A stretch of DNA of 64,000 nt from Nemophila menziesii (taxonomy: Eukaryota; Streptophyta; Magnoliopsida; Boraginales; Hydrophyllaceae), in assembly GCA_029959085.1 (NCBI GenBank), contig JARWIR010000010.1, positions 11,305,001 through 11,369,000 of the forward strand, written 5' to 3'. Below are positions 23,391 to 35,908 of the stretch, piece by piece; within the stretch, counting starts at the first letter, position 1; every line of letters starts with the position of its first letter. A program made the position numbers and the translations under genes. Below the pieces are notes generated by a model, which saw only the letters and a program-made list of their open reading frames with translations, searched no databases and had not been told where the DNA came from.

Positions 23391-23895
23391 TCTTGAAATG
23401 ACCCTAAACTTTAGTTAATTAAAAAATAACCCCTATTCTTTGTTAAAAAACCCCTATACTCTCGAAAATGACCCATAAACTTTAGTAAATTAAAAAATAA
23501 CCCCTATTCTTTGTTAAAAACCCCCTAAACTCTCGAAAATGACCCCTAAACTTTAGTAAATTAAAAAATAACCCCTATTCTTTGTTGAAAACCCCCCTAT
23601 ACTCTCGAAAATGACCCCTAAACTTTAGTAAATTAAAAAATAACCCCTATTCTTTGTTTAAAAACCCACACACTCTCGAAAATGACCCCTAAACTTTAGT
23701 AAATTAAAAAATAACCCCTATTCTTTGTTAAAAACCCACATACTCTTGAAAATGACCCCTAAACTTTAGTAAATTAAAAAAATAACCCCTATTCTTTGTT
23801 AAAAAACCCCTATACTCTAAAAATGACCCCTAAACTTTAGTTAATTAAAAAAATAACCCATATTCTTTGTTAAAAAAACCCTAAACCCCTAAGGT
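23340..23895. repeat. ~63-bp tandem array with CCCCTAAACTTTAG
   Basis: About seven to eight imperfect units, each close to AAAATGACCCCTAAACTTTAG, then TAAATTAAAAAATAACCCC, then TATTCTTTGTTAAAAACCCC. Units differ by short indels in A and C runs. The CCCTAAA inside each unit equals the plant telomere repeat, and the right end contains AAACCCTAAACCCC-like sequence. A local satellite-like array, not a telomere. Confidence 0.9.
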
Positions 23896-24848
23896 TTGCA
23901 AATGCTAACTCTGTTCATCTTTTTTTGAAGCATGTTTCCTTCTTGGAGTACTAGGCATATCATCCACTACAAAGCACACTACAAAAGGGTCTCTATACAT
24001 CCAAAAAAGCTATAACTTCAAATATTATATATTGTTTTATTTGAAGTTATTAAAACGGTTTGTAATAATTATTTTTTTATTTCTTAATTTTTTTTTTGTA
24101 TTTTCCTCTTATTGTATGTATTGTCTAGTAGTTTAATAGGTTTAGCGTATAATACTTAAATAAGTCGCAAACTCAATTAGTAGAATAATAGGCAAACAAC
24201 ATATAATATTTTCAACTAAAAACTAACTAAATCAACTAATCAACTTACAATTGAGTTATCGTCTATTAGTTGAATAGGTTATCGACTATTAATTAAAAGG
24301 AAATCAACTTACAATTTTCAACCAAACCAACTCAAACTAAATAAACGAAACCATTTTTTTTAAATGAACTTAATATTTAGTTTTCATAAACAAATTCAAC
24401 TAACTCACACTAAATAATATTTACCAAATACACTCCACTACTCTTTTTTAAAATAAGCTAAACTGCATTTTACTATAAACACTAAACCATTTTTTTTATT
24501 ATGCTAAAAAAGTTCAAAACTAAATTTGCAATATACTCTGTTATGTAATATCACATTTATAGTTTTAACTATTTCTTTTATTATAACTTGTAATTTATTT
24601 AATCAGTATTTTTATATGTCTGAATTGTATTTGTATGATTAAATCAATTGAAGATACACTTTTCATCAATTACGATCTAACATATCATAAAAACCAACAA
24701 ATTAAGTGTTAACAAAATAATTTTAATTTGAAAAAAATAATTTATGACTCTAAAGTTTAAACAAACAAACAAATAAATCAAAAAACTATTTTTAAAAAAA
24801 CTATATCTAAAATCAATTTTTACAAATTTAAAAATATTGCAACATATA
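23896..24848. other. Unassigned AT-rich DNA
   Basis: No ORF, element boundary or RNA gene seen. The apparent 84-aa minus ORF at 24677-24931 is low-complexity and ends in the ACCGG block. Confidence 0.5.
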
Positions 24849-25016
24849 TTAATTAAACTAAAAAAACGGTTTGAACCGTTAAGAACCGGAACCGGTTCAA
24901 CCGGTTCCCTATAACGGTTCGGCTCTCCCACTTATGTAATCTAGAACCGGACCGGTAGCGGTGGCACCGGTAAGCCGGACCGGACCGAACCAGTCCGGAA
25001 TGATCCGATAGCCAGA
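24849..25016. repeat. ACCGG-rich repeat block
   Basis: A dense run of ACCGG and CCGGT motifs in both orientations, including GGAACCGGTTC and AACCGGTTCC, in otherwise AT-rich DNA. Clusters like this occur at subterminal regions of some DNA transposons, but I find no terminal inverted repeat or transposase here. Confidence 0.6.
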
Positions 25017-27109
25017 TTAAGTGAAAACCTTATAATATAATCTGTAAAAGTTATGCAATTATTTATATGACGTGTTTATATTTATTCGGTTAGTTACATT
25101 AATTACAAAATAGCCAACTAAATTTATTAAAATTATAGAACTTAAAAATCTTGCAAAAGTCTAAATCTTTTAAGTGATTTTTTGTTGGTATAAATCTTTT
25201 TAAGTATCAAGTGTTCTTTCTGGATTTGTTATTGATCTAACGGGGAAGTACAGTTGCATTCATACTAAGTATAACAGAATTGCCAAAGATTAAAGGTAAT
25301 AATTATAAGAATTTTCTTCTTGACCTATGGAGATTCAAATCTCACAGGAAACCGTTTTCTTATGTGTATTGATGATCACTCTTAGACTTTAATTGTTTTT
25401 CTTTTATATGATTGGTCCCGCTTACCTTAAGCATAATTCCAACCTTTTAACAACGAAATGGAGTTGTTTTGACATTGATGATTGATGAGTTCTTGTTCTT
25501 CACCTTAAAGGGTTTTATTAGGATAAAGTGAAGGTTTGACTAATTAACAACTGCACATAATATTTGAATAAATAGGCAGGTGAGTTGAATTGAGAATGTT
25601 ATGGTCTAGAAAACGTCATATGTTATACTAAATTATAAGGTTATCAAATGGTTGAGAGTGTTTTGATAAGTGTTATTATATAGTAAAAAAAAAAAATTTA
25701 CCAAATTTTATCTGAAATATTGGAAATTGAAACTTCACCGGTCAGCACTCAGTTGGTGTTGCTGAGCAAGAACATGCATGCATGTATTTCTATCGGTTAG
25801 TGTTTTTTTGTTTTTTTCTTTGTGTCAGAGGTTAGTGTTGGACTTTACTAAAACTATATCCTCATTTCCGCCCCAATTGCAGGGGACCGTTTGCATTTAT
25901 TTTAATAGAATTATAATTGCACGAATATTTTAATTGAGAGAATTATTTTAGCGGTAATGTTTCTAGTACATATAAATTTGGATATTAAATTTCACTCAAG
26001 GTATATATTCATAAACTAATATAAAAATGGTTTCGAGGATTGTTATGTTTTAAGTTTATTTTGAACATTTTTTATTTTATATTTGAATTAAATTATCTTT
26101 AAGGGGTATAAATCTCGAAAGCAAAAATCAAATTAGTGGATCAAAAGGTGGGATATCCATTGATATTCCAACATTTAAGTTAAACATGTAGATAATAACA
26201 AAGCATCTTTGAGAGGATAAGATGAAAACTCAATATGTTGGGGTGATAAGTATAAAGAAATGAGTGATTATTGTATATAGGTTGTCCTTAAAAGTGTGGT
26301 TTGTATCTTTGCAAATAACCTTGACAAAGATTTACCAGATTCATTATGAAAACTAAAAAAATTAAAACAAAAAATACTTAGTCATACATCAACCAAATCT
26401 ATTTTCAAATAGAGTTTAAACTATTTGAGAGTATGTCGTTTAGGCTTTCGGATGTGACATAGGAAGAGTGGTCTCCAAGTTTCATATGACGACTTCTGGA
26501 TTTAGGTGTTTCTGAGCAGCATTTTTTGCCTACCTATGTCCTGCACACACAAATGGTTATGGTCAAGGAAGGTTATACTCCCTAATGACATTGTGACTCT
26601 TAAGTCAGTAGGTGTGTGTACCAAAATTAAAGACAAAAAAAGAATAGCTAGACAATACGTAGCTTTCTTAACAATGGAAGGAAGGATTTCGTAGATTCTT
26701 GAGCCCATTTAGTCACTTGGTAGGTTTTAGTTCATCAACCATTCTTATTAAACTAGGTTCAGAACTCGAGAGTCTGATGCTTATAGGGGTCGGTTGATAT
26801 ACCATCGGTAACTCGTGGTCTTACAGTCTCGATGGGTAGGACACGATCGAGGAGGTGTCTTCTTGGAGTTTAGTGGCCAAAATCTTGCTCCAAAGATTGA
26901 TTCTTTTGGCTGACAGTACTTCCTATTGGATAGTCACATTACATCTTAACATTATTAAGGTCTTCCAGGGACAATTTTTATGTGTTCGTACTGACATGTT
27001 CTCAACATTATCTAAATGTCCCCATGGATGGTTTGTACCTGATGTGGTACCCCTTTGCCAGTCAGGACAGTGAGTTACCTGTTTGAGATATGGAATCTCC
27101 ATGTGTTAG
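25017..27109. other. Unassigned DNA; coding-like remnant at its right end
   Basis: 25017-26400 shows nothing beyond A/T runs. From about 26430 to 27109 base composition is less AT-rich and resembles decayed coding sequence in all frames, with many stops. It would join 31283 onward if Cop-2 were removed. I cannot assign a family. Confidence 0.4.
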
Positions 27110-27114
27110 CCCTC

Positions 27115-27345
27115 TAATAGATGAGAGAAAATAGAATGTATTTTATATATTTTTGTACAATGAAATGAATTACATTCAATCTCTATGTATAGAGAGAGAA
27201 CAATCACACCGAGTGTGTTGTTGCTGCTATGCTACCTATAAAATATTATCTCTGACTGTTTTTGTCTTCCAGTAAATCAGCTATACTAGTGTGCATTGTA
27301 GAGTATATTTGTTCATGTGGAGTAGCTTTGTATTATTACTTATCA
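27115..27345 (-). repeat. Cop-2 3' LTR (231 bp)
   Basis: Plus strand TAATAGATGAGAG to ATTACTTATCA. Followed by the complement of the purine tract, TCCCCCTCAAGCTG. Confidence 0.92.
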
Positions 27346-27399
27346 TCCCCCTCAAGCTGAGGCGTTAAAGGAGTGGAAGTTTGATAATAAGTGATGAGA

Positions 27400-30300
27400 A
27401 AATTGCAGTATCAAGTCCTTTAGTGAAAGCATCGGCCACCTGGAGATGAGAAGAAACATGGTGAATGAGCAACAATTTTGCTTTGACTTGTTCACAATCA
27501 AAGTGAAAATCAACGTCTATATGTCTTGTTCTCGAGTGAAACACCGGATCGGATTTGTAGCGAGTGCTATAGCAGAGATATTATCACACGCTAATGATGG
27601 AGTCAAAAATGGAACTTGTAAACTTTTCAACAAATATGTAATCCATTTTAATTCAGCTGAGACATATGCTCAGGCTCGATATTCCGCTTCTGTGGTTCTT
27701 TGAACCCCATGATATTAAATTATCACCATGAAAAATACAATAACCCGTGGTAGAACGAAAATCCACTGGGTTACTTGCCCAATCTAAGTCAGAGAAAGCT
27801 CGAAGACAAGGGGTAGAGCGAGTTAAAAACTAACCCAATATGTAAAGAACCCTCTATGTATCGAAGAAGCTTCTTTAATGCTTCATAGTCAACATTAGTT
27901 GGATGATGCATCGCCTGATAGATCTGGTTAACAGCAAATGCAATATCTAGTCTAGTAACTGTAAGGTATTGTAAAGCACCTGTAAGACTGCAAAATAAGA
28001 AAGGATTTTCATAGGGAAATAAACATGATCAGTCCTAACAGAATATTTATTTAAAGTAGGTGTGGGTGAAGATTTACGATCACTCATTCATGTCTTATGT
28101 AGAATAGAAGAAGCATAGTTAGATTGTCACACAAGAAGATGATCAGCAGATCGATTTATGTCAAGTCCCAAGAAGTATGCCAAATAACCAAGGTCATTCA
28201 TGTCAAAATGCTTCTTTAATTCAAAAATAATAGAAAGAATTCCATTTGAATCACCTCCTGTAATAATAAGATCATCCACATATACTAAGATAATTATTAG
28301 CTTATCAAAACTAGAGATAATAAACATATATGTGTCAGCAGCACATACAAAAAATCCTTGAGCCTCAAGAAATGAATGATTCCAAGCCCTAGGGGCTTGT
28401 TTGAGCCCATACAAGGAACGTTTTAGTTTGCAAACATAAGAGGGATAATATTTATTAACAAACCCAGCTGGTTGAGCCATGTAGACATCTACATGTAATT
28501 CACCATGAAGAATGGCATTCAAGACATCTAACTGATGTATAGGCCAATCATGAGTCATGGCAAGAGTTAAAACAACCCTTATTGTTTGATGTCTAACAAC
28601 TGGGCTGAATGTCTCAGTATAATCAATACCATATTCTTGAAGGAACCCACGTGCAACTAGTCTAGCTTTATAGCGAGCAATAGATCCATCACTGTTTCTT
28701 TTAATTTAAAAAACCCATTTACAGATAATTGGATCACGACCCAAAGGAGGTAATACTAATTCCCAGGTTTGTTGCTATAGAAGAGCTGTGTATTCTTCAG
28801 TCATTGTCAATTTCCAACATGGAATCTTAATAGCTTCTTTAAAAGAGGTAGGTTCAAGCTCAGAGGAATGAACAATTGTTGACTGACACTTATAAGACGG
28901 TTTAAGAGTACCATTTTATGTTCTAGTGACCATTGGGTGTTTATTTTGTAGTAATGGTGGTGGAGGTGGTATAGGTGTTATTGGTGATCAAGGAACAGTC
29001 TCAATAACAGACTCAAGAGGATGTGGAAGTGAATTAGCTAAATATAAAGGGTTAATATGAAACAAATCAACAAATGGGGAGTATGTTTGTTCCTGTGTAG
29101 TCATAGAAGAGGAAGAAGGAAGAGAGGACTGAAAAGGAAAAACTGACTCATTGAAAACAACATGTCTTGAAATAAAAAATTTATGAGAAGTCATAGAGTA
29201 GAATTTATATCCCTTGGTGTAATTACAATAGCCTAAAAACACACAAGCTTCAGATAGAGGTGAGAGTTTGTGAGGGCTATACGGTTTTAACCATGGGAAA
29301 CAAAGGCATCCAAAAATTATTAAATGAGCATATGAAGGAGGAGCCGAAAGAGATTTTGATACAGAGAAATATAATACAAAACAAATTGGGCATTATATTG
29401 ATTAAATAGACAGTTGTAGCAAGAGCTTCCAACCATAACTGAGAAGGAGCTGGACTGTGAGCTAAAAGGGAGCTAGTTGTTTCAATTAACCGACTGTGTT
29501 TTCGTTCAGCCACTCCATTTTGCTCAGGAGTATGGGGACAAGTTGTTTGGTGAATAATACAATGAAGAGAAAGATATTTTTAAGCAAATGGCCTGTAAAT
29601 TCCCCATCATTATCTGAGCGCAGGGTCTTTATTTTTGTGTTAAATTGTGTAAGGACTAAGTTGTAAAAGATTTAAAAACTGAACAAACATCAGATTTTAA
29701 AAGAAGTGGATAAACCCAAGTAAAATGACTAAATCATCAATGAAGACAAGATAATATCTAAAATTTGAACAAGATGAGACAAGGGAAGGTCCCCAAACAT
29801 CTGTATGTCTTAATTCCAAAGGAGAAGAAGATTGTGTAAAATATAATTTGAAAGGTAGTTTATGTGCTTTAGAAACAGAACAAGCAGTACAATCCATACC
29901 ATAAAAGTCTAATTAACATCTAAAACATTAGATAAAGTACTAGAGGCATGAGATAAAGGATGACCCAATCTGTAATGCCAACGCTGACTTGTAGGAAACG
30001 CCAATGAAGATGACAGACACTGAATTGGAGAAGAAGAAATAGACGGCTTGAAACATGGCTGACCATAATCAAAGTCAATAGGATACAAACCATGCTCAAA
30101 GGGGCCCTGAAACAGAATAGAATGGGTAGTGGAGTCATATATAGACACAGAAGAAGAAGTAAGAACAACATAACAATTGTTATCCTTAGTAAGCTGAGAA
30201 ATAGATAATAGATTAGAAAAAATAGAGGGAACATGAATGATGGAATTAACATGAAATGAAGAAGAAGAAGAGTGAAACTTACTATGTCCAATATTAGCAA

Positions 30301-30936
30301 TATTCAATGATTGACCACTACAAACTGCTACAGCATTAGAACCATGATAAGGAGAAGCTTGTTGAACCAAAGTTAGATCAGGAGTAACATGATTATTGGT
30401 GCCAGAAGCTAAATACCATTGTTCAGGATTATAAGAAGCACTAGAATGAGATTGAGAAGTGAGAGCAAGTTTATTCTGAGCTCGTAGTGATTGAAATGTT
30501 ACGAAATATGATCGAGACCAACAGTCAAGAGCAGAGTAACCATACTTGCTACAAATCTGACAAGTAGGCACTGAATTAGATGCAGGAACACCATTATTTG
30601 ACTGAGGTTGAGCTCCTAAAATAGAAGTAGAATATGAAGGAGAGCCTCTTGAGTGCCTCCTTCTTCGACCTCGATTGTTATAACCACGACCATATGAAGA
30701 AGGTTGAGTAGCAGAAAATAAAGCAGTATCTGAGGAAGCAAAATTGTCACTTTGCTCACACATTTTCATATGTAATTCCTAGATACTAACAAGCTGCCCG
30801 AAGAATGCAAGCTAATAGTAGTAGATTGAGCATTAGTTATATATATACTCGATTTAAATTGTTTATATTCTTGAGTTAATCCCTTCGAAGTATACATTAT
30901 AACATCTTCTATAGTAAGAGAAGATGACGACGCCAT
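27400..30936 (-). pseudogene. gag-pol: Cop-2 gag-pol pseudogene
   Basis: ATG at 30936-30934 begins MASSSSLTIEDV but runs at once into Gag C-terminal sequence, so most of Gag is deleted. Open part 30769-29909 has a zinc knuckle CQICSKYGYSALDC (His replaced by Tyr) and protease WYLASGTNNHVT where D-S-G is expected, so the catalytic Asp is Ala. Integrase pieces lie at 29897-29697 (DCTACSVSKAHKLPF), 29513-29277 (AERKHSRLIETTSSLLAH) and 29242-28988 (FLGYCNYTKGYKFY). RT at 28558-28127 keeps LNAILHGELHVDVYM, LYGLKQAPRAWN and an intact YVDD. RNase H is broken, ending near 27400 with VADAFTKGLD. Non-functional. Confidence 0.88.
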
Positions 30937-31035
30937 AGACACGCGGAAGGAAGAATAAAAAAGAGCTGATATATTAAAAAAAATTCAAAGCTGGCCTTTA
31001 ATGGCAGAAAATAAGCTTGAAAAATAATCTCATAT

Positions 31036-31048
31036 GGCTCTGATACCA
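31036..31048 (-). other. Cop-2 primer binding site (initiator tRNA-Met type)
   Basis: Minus strand TGGTATCAGAGCC immediately after the LTR end. Confidence 0.92.
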
Positions 31049-31277
31049 TAATAGATGAGAGGAAATATAATGTATTTTATATATTTTTGTACAATAAAAT
31101 GAATTACATTCAATATCTATATATAGAGAGAACAATCACCCCGAGTGTGTTGTTACAGCTATGCTACCTATAAAATATTCTCTCTAACTGTTTTTGTCTT
31201 CTAGTAAATCAGCTCTACTAGTGTGCATTGCAGAGTATATTTGTTCCTATGTAGTAGCTTTGTATCATTACTTATCA
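31049..31277 (-). repeat. Cop-2 5' LTR (229 bp)
   Basis: Plus strand TAATAGATGAGAG to CACTTATCA-like end at 31277, then the CCCTC duplication. Pairs with 27115-27345. Confidence 0.92.
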
Positions 31278-31282
31278 CCCTC

Positions 31283-33883
31283 ATCATAAGGAATCTTAAT
31301 AGCGTCTTGGTTCTTGTTGGACAGTGGAGGTTCGACCAATATGGGTTCTCCTAAGGATTCTTCGTACGCAAGAGTTTGGGTTTGTTTTCTGAAGTCGCTC
31401 ATAGATTTTTATGCAAACTATCCTGGTTGATTTCCATTATTAACTTTAGCTTGGTTGGTTGTTGTTATAAAGACTCCAACATCTTGTTGGAAGAAAGAAA
31501 TTCTGGCCTCTCTCTGATCAACAAAAGGAAAAGAGGTCAGCCAAAAAATACGTCCTTTGCAAATCTTCTTGGCAACTAATATATTATCTTTGTTGTCCAA
31601 GAGGATGCTAATCAAATATTGGTTATGAAAGAGTATACACGTGTTTGTGGCTTTGCGTGCAGATCCTATTTTGCTGATAGGTATAATAATGAGCGCTTAA
31701 AGATGGGTGCTTAGATCATTTGATACTTTTTCGTAGTTAGTTAGTATCTTTTTTCGTAGTTAGTTAGTATTTTATACCTTTTATTGTATCTGCTCAAGGT
31801 GAAAAAAATTCCAAAAAGTTGTTAGTTTTTTTAAATAACCCAATTGTTTGGGGGAGATAAATCATACTAGCCCTACAGTACATGTGTCTTCGAGTGCATT
31901 ATTGTTTTGTTGGCTCTGTGGGTTCATGAACCAACTGAGTTGTGCTTGTTATTTTCTTGTGTGGCTCTCTATGAGATCTTTTTGGATATGTTTGGGTACT
32001 TCTAGTATGCAATCATGAGATATCGGAGGTTTATATGTTTATTAGTCTACTACCATAAATGATAGAGATTGGTGTTTCACTTGCCCCATCTATAAGATGG
32101 TTATACCTTCTATCCTCTGCTATCTATCTTGGGGTAGGAATTTGGTGGGATCAACCTATTTTTTTTCTATGTAAAGCTACATTTTCCCCACCCCTAGTTT
32201 ATATCATGGGGGTTAGGTCATCGACCACTTAGCATGTTCATTATTTATGGTTCAGGTTTCATTTTCTTACTGATGCACTCCACAAGTATAGTGTTAATCG
32301 TCTTACAAAATAAAAATCAAGATAGAAATATTGCTCGCAAAGTACAATAATTTTAATATTTATGAATTCCTCTTTATCACTACATGATTTTCAAAGGTTG
32401 ATTATTAAGCCTAGATAAATTACTACTCTCAACTTCATTAAAGTGGAGAGATTCAAGGTATTTGTTCTAACGTATATGAAAACTATTGCTACTACAAGCA
32501 ATGATTAATTTGTGAAAAATATGAGAAAGTCTAACTTAGATGTGGTTTCAGATTATGTTCTTACTATCGCATTAATAATTACTTAGAATAGAACATAAAT
32601 ACTTACGTGTCGATAACTAAAGATGACTCAATGATGTGAAATAATAAAGTGTTGAAACAATACAAATACCAAATTAATACAAAGTATATGAAGCGAAGTA
32701 CAATGAAAGAATACAAATTAAAGCAATCCAGTAAGAATGTATCTCCAAAAAATGGATCAATCTAAGTCAAGAATCTTACCATGATAGATATAGCCAAGTG
32801 ACTGATCCTTACGCTCAAACATATTTTTGTCACATAAGAGCGAATTTGGCATCACATTAGGCTGGAAACAAAGTTTCTTTTTACTTCATATTTTATATCC
32901 GTCCCAACTTGTGTTATTTCTATAGGCAGGTGGCATCATCTAATTTATGAATTTTTTTATCTTTTTATCTCTTTTTCACATTTTTTTCATAATATTTGTT
33001 TTTATCTCTTTTTGATGTTAGTCGTAGCGTACAAGCATATTTTGGCTCTTTAGAAAATTTTGGAATCAATAATCGTATATCACAAAGAACTTTCGGTTTC
33101 CAAGATGAAACATTTACTTGAGTACCTTACTTAGTTGAGATACTAATGACTTTATGATTAGCCACATTCAGTGGTATAATGAAGCAATTTGAATATTTAT
33201 TGCATAACTATGGAAGATGATAGACTTACTCACTATTTTTCAAAATAAAAGCTTCATAAAATAGTAAAACATATATATTAGGTAACAAGTAAATCAATGT
33301 GAGTCTAACTAAGTGATATGTACATTAAAACCTTAATTTAATACTCTTACGCAACTATAGGACTCAAATTTCAACTACTCCAGCATTAATCAAAGGTAAG
33401 ACTTATTGAACACAAGATAATATTTTTTGTGAGAAAGTAATTTTATTCATAACAACAAACATTACACATAAAGTTAAATATTATAGTTGATTAAAAGAAG
33501 ATATAGAGATGGGTCATAAACAACAACATTACATAAAAACTAACAAAACAGAGTATTGATCTCTTCATGCCAGTAACTATCCAAGTAATATAACCATGCA
33601 GTCGAGTCTTCACAAAGACATTGATATTGATCATGTCATTGGTCTCCAAGGCAAATAGTTCTACAGTTCTTCAGTCTTGTCTCTCAGGGTTCTCCTAATG
33701 TAAGTGGATAGTGACTCTCTAATTTGTTCCATATGGTTGGATGACCCAATAAAACTATCGAGGAGGCTTCTTAGTAGGAATGGCTTCATCCAAGGTCTTC
33801 CCTTGTATATTTCCTTTTAATGATTTAAGCTTGGATTTGTAACTGTATTATGAATGGTTTTAATTAAACTAGCTAGAGACTAT
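31283..33883. other. Unassigned DNA between Cop-2 and Ath-4
   Basis: 31283-31700 looks like decayed coding DNA continuing from 27109 but is unidentified. A short direct repeat, TTTTTCGTAGTTAGTTAGTA, occurs twice near 31727-31772. The rest is AT-rich with no element ends. A minus-strand open stretch of 52 codons ends at 33661, see separate entry. Confidence 0.45.
33661..33816 (-). other. Short minus-strand open stretch, unidentified
   Basis: 52 codons bounded by TAA upstream and TAG at 33663-33661; contains SLLDSFIGSSNHMEQIRES. Amphipathic and less AT-biased than its surroundings, so possibly the last exon of a lost gene, but chance cannot be excluded. No splice or promoter evidence. Confidence 0.2.
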
Positions 33884-34490
33884 TGACCTCGGGGTCTTCC
33901 GTCGATAAAATAAATATTCAAATCTTAACGAAAAATTACCTCTGTAGAGTATGGATTGTAGGTTAGCAAGAAGTGATAAGTAAGGTTATCGTTCACATGC
34001 TTGAAGTGCGATTAAAGGTTTCAAAGCAATGTAAAGGTGCAAGTATGTAATTCGATTAACAGAATAGAAATTCATAAACTAATTAAACTTATTATGCACA
34101 AAATATAATGGGTTAGGATGCTAGTAGGAATCTTATCCAAATTCTTCGTCAATCTCGCATGAAATCTCAAACGATCCACTTTCTAATTCTAGTCGGCAAC
34201 TCTTTCACTTTCTAAAAATGGTTTGTTTCATACTTTACTCTTGGATTCATTCTTCGATCTTATTTACGCAACTTATTATCCATGTTTTAGCATCTTAGAT
34301 AATTCATGTACCTAAAGCTTCACATTTAACAAACAAATTACGTAAAAATAGCAATAAACATGAAACTTTCCAAAACAGGACAAAAGTGTGATTATATCAA
34401 ATAATGGGGAAAATCCCTCAGTTGAGCACAAAAATAAGAGAAAAATATGTCTCACGAAGTGATTTATATGTCACAAAAATGGATAAATCA
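33884..34490 (-). repeat. Ath-4 3' LTR, degraded (~607 bp)
   Basis: The right end is fixed by the adjacent purine tract; the left end (TTGACCTCGGGGTC) is estimated from similarity to the LTR starts of Ath-3 and Ath-5. Much shorter than the usual 1.5 kb, so internally deleted; no TATA box seen. Confidence 0.55.
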
Positions 34491-34526
34491 AGACCCCCAA
34501 CTCAAAACTTTGTCGTCCCGACAAAG
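34491..34526 (-). promoter_or_regulatory. Ath-4 polypurine tract with adjacent hairpin
   Basis: Sense strand: CTTTGTCG-GGA-CGACAAAG (34526-34508, perfect 8-bp stem), then TTTTGAGTTGGGGGTCT. The stem sequence equals that of Ath-8 and differs from Ath-3 and Ath-5. Confidence 0.85.
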
Positions 34527-35908
34527 AAAAAGAAAGAAGATTAAAGAAGTCTCGAAATATCATCTGAGGCAAATAAGCACCAGAGAAGGAGAATGTACAA
34601 AATAGTCCTAAAGCAACTACCTTGTGAGTCTCATGTAATAATATTCACAAACTAATTAATATAAATACACTTATTATATAAACAATAAAAAAAATTCAAG
34701 TTCAATATTAGATTAGTTTCGCAATGCAAGAAGGAGAGGTTATTTTCTTAGTTCACTATGGAGGCTATAGAGTGTTCATAGATCCTAAAATAGTCTCTAA
34801 TAGTCCATCTAACTACTCTATAAAGGTTCAATTGCTCCTAAATCACATAATTAATAATCAGAAGGTCTTTTATGGTTGTAATGTAGGCTTAAGGTTGGTA
34901 TGGTCGTATATTTGGATAATTTAGAGTGAGCTTTTGGCTCTCTCCTCACTAGCCATAAACGAGTCGACCTAGAGCTTGAGTTACTCTCATAAAATTTACT
35001 CACTCAACCCAACTTTGATGCACTTACTTCGCATCCCTAATAACCAATACAAAACCAAAATGACTACGTAAGAATTAATCCACTTTTTCAGTCCAGATGT
35101 TTATATTTTTCTTTTGCAAGTTAGAAATGACTCTCTTTTTGATGTGAGAAGTCATGCTACTTTGCTTCGCATTTTTCTTTTCTTTTCAATATATTTTATT
35201 CTTTCTTTTCAAATCTTTTTTCTTACCCCGGCAAATGGTTACAATAACAAGTACATCATCACATAGCTCAAAACCCACCCAATAATGTTTCCCCACCCCA
35301 AACTCAATCTCTAAAGACGAGTGTCAAGCATTGTGATTCGAGTGCATGTCATATGGAAAGAGTCCTATAATTGAAGGGGTTGGCTTGTAACATGGCTAAT
35401 AAAAGGCTTATAAAGATAAAGAGGGGGCTAAGACGGATAATATATCAATAGACATGGATAGCAAGCTAAAAATGCACAAATGGGCTTATCAAAGAACTGC
35501 CTTAATCACTTTCCTAACTATATAATTTATTTACTTTCTTACCTCTAGCACGTTTATTAAATGGGTTATTAACTATTTAGGAGTTCACGGCCTACACACC
35601 ACTCAAGGTTCCCTAAGATCAAAAGTTGCTTCTATGCATTGCTTACTAATATTTTCTTTACAATTAATTTATGATCATGTTTACATTCAAAGCATATAAT
35701 ACAACTAGTTTTACAAACACATTACATACTATCATTAACTTCACTGAAGCTTAGTATGTTAGGCCATTAAACACATTCTATGCAATTTCCATATCTAACA
35801 ATCTACCTAAAAATCATATAAATCAGATAAAATGGAGAGGGGGACAACAGATCCCAGACCCACAACTCAAAGGTGAACCGTGACTCGGCTCGAAACAGAC
35901 TCGATAAT
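34527..35908 (-). other. Ath-4 3' non-coding region
   Basis: Shares the conserved 26-bp block (34925-34950), a CCGGCAAATGG arm near 35226 and a CCCCAAACTCAA motif near 35303 with the other Athila copies. No ORF of substance. It ends at the Ath-5 insertion. Confidence 0.75.

Larger units (their letters stand above)
27115..31277 (-). mobile_element. Cop-2: old Ty1/copia retrotransposon
   Basis: Minus strand, 4163 bp, flanked by CCCTC (27110-27114 and 31278-31282). LTRs of 231 and 229 bp differ at many positions (about 6% by eye). PBS complement GGCTCTGATACCA at 31036-31048; the purine tract (sense CAGCTTGAGGGGGA) precedes the left LTR. The duplications set the LTR ends as TGATAAG...CTATTA, that is TG...TA rather than TG...CA. 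Compact size and small LTRs recall the Ale lineage, but that is tentative. All coding parts are broken. Confidence 0.9.

Noticed and set aside
23340..23895. Interstitial telomere or CRISPR-like array
   Set aside because: Units are about 63 bp with no unique spacers, and CCCTAAA occurs once per unit rather than in tandem; a plant satellite-like repeat is the simpler reading.
31376..31615. Overlapping plus and minus ORFs near 31.4-31.6 kb as a host gene
   Set aside because: Short, overlapping on both strands, no start context, and the surrounding DNA is full of stops; at most a decayed repeat.
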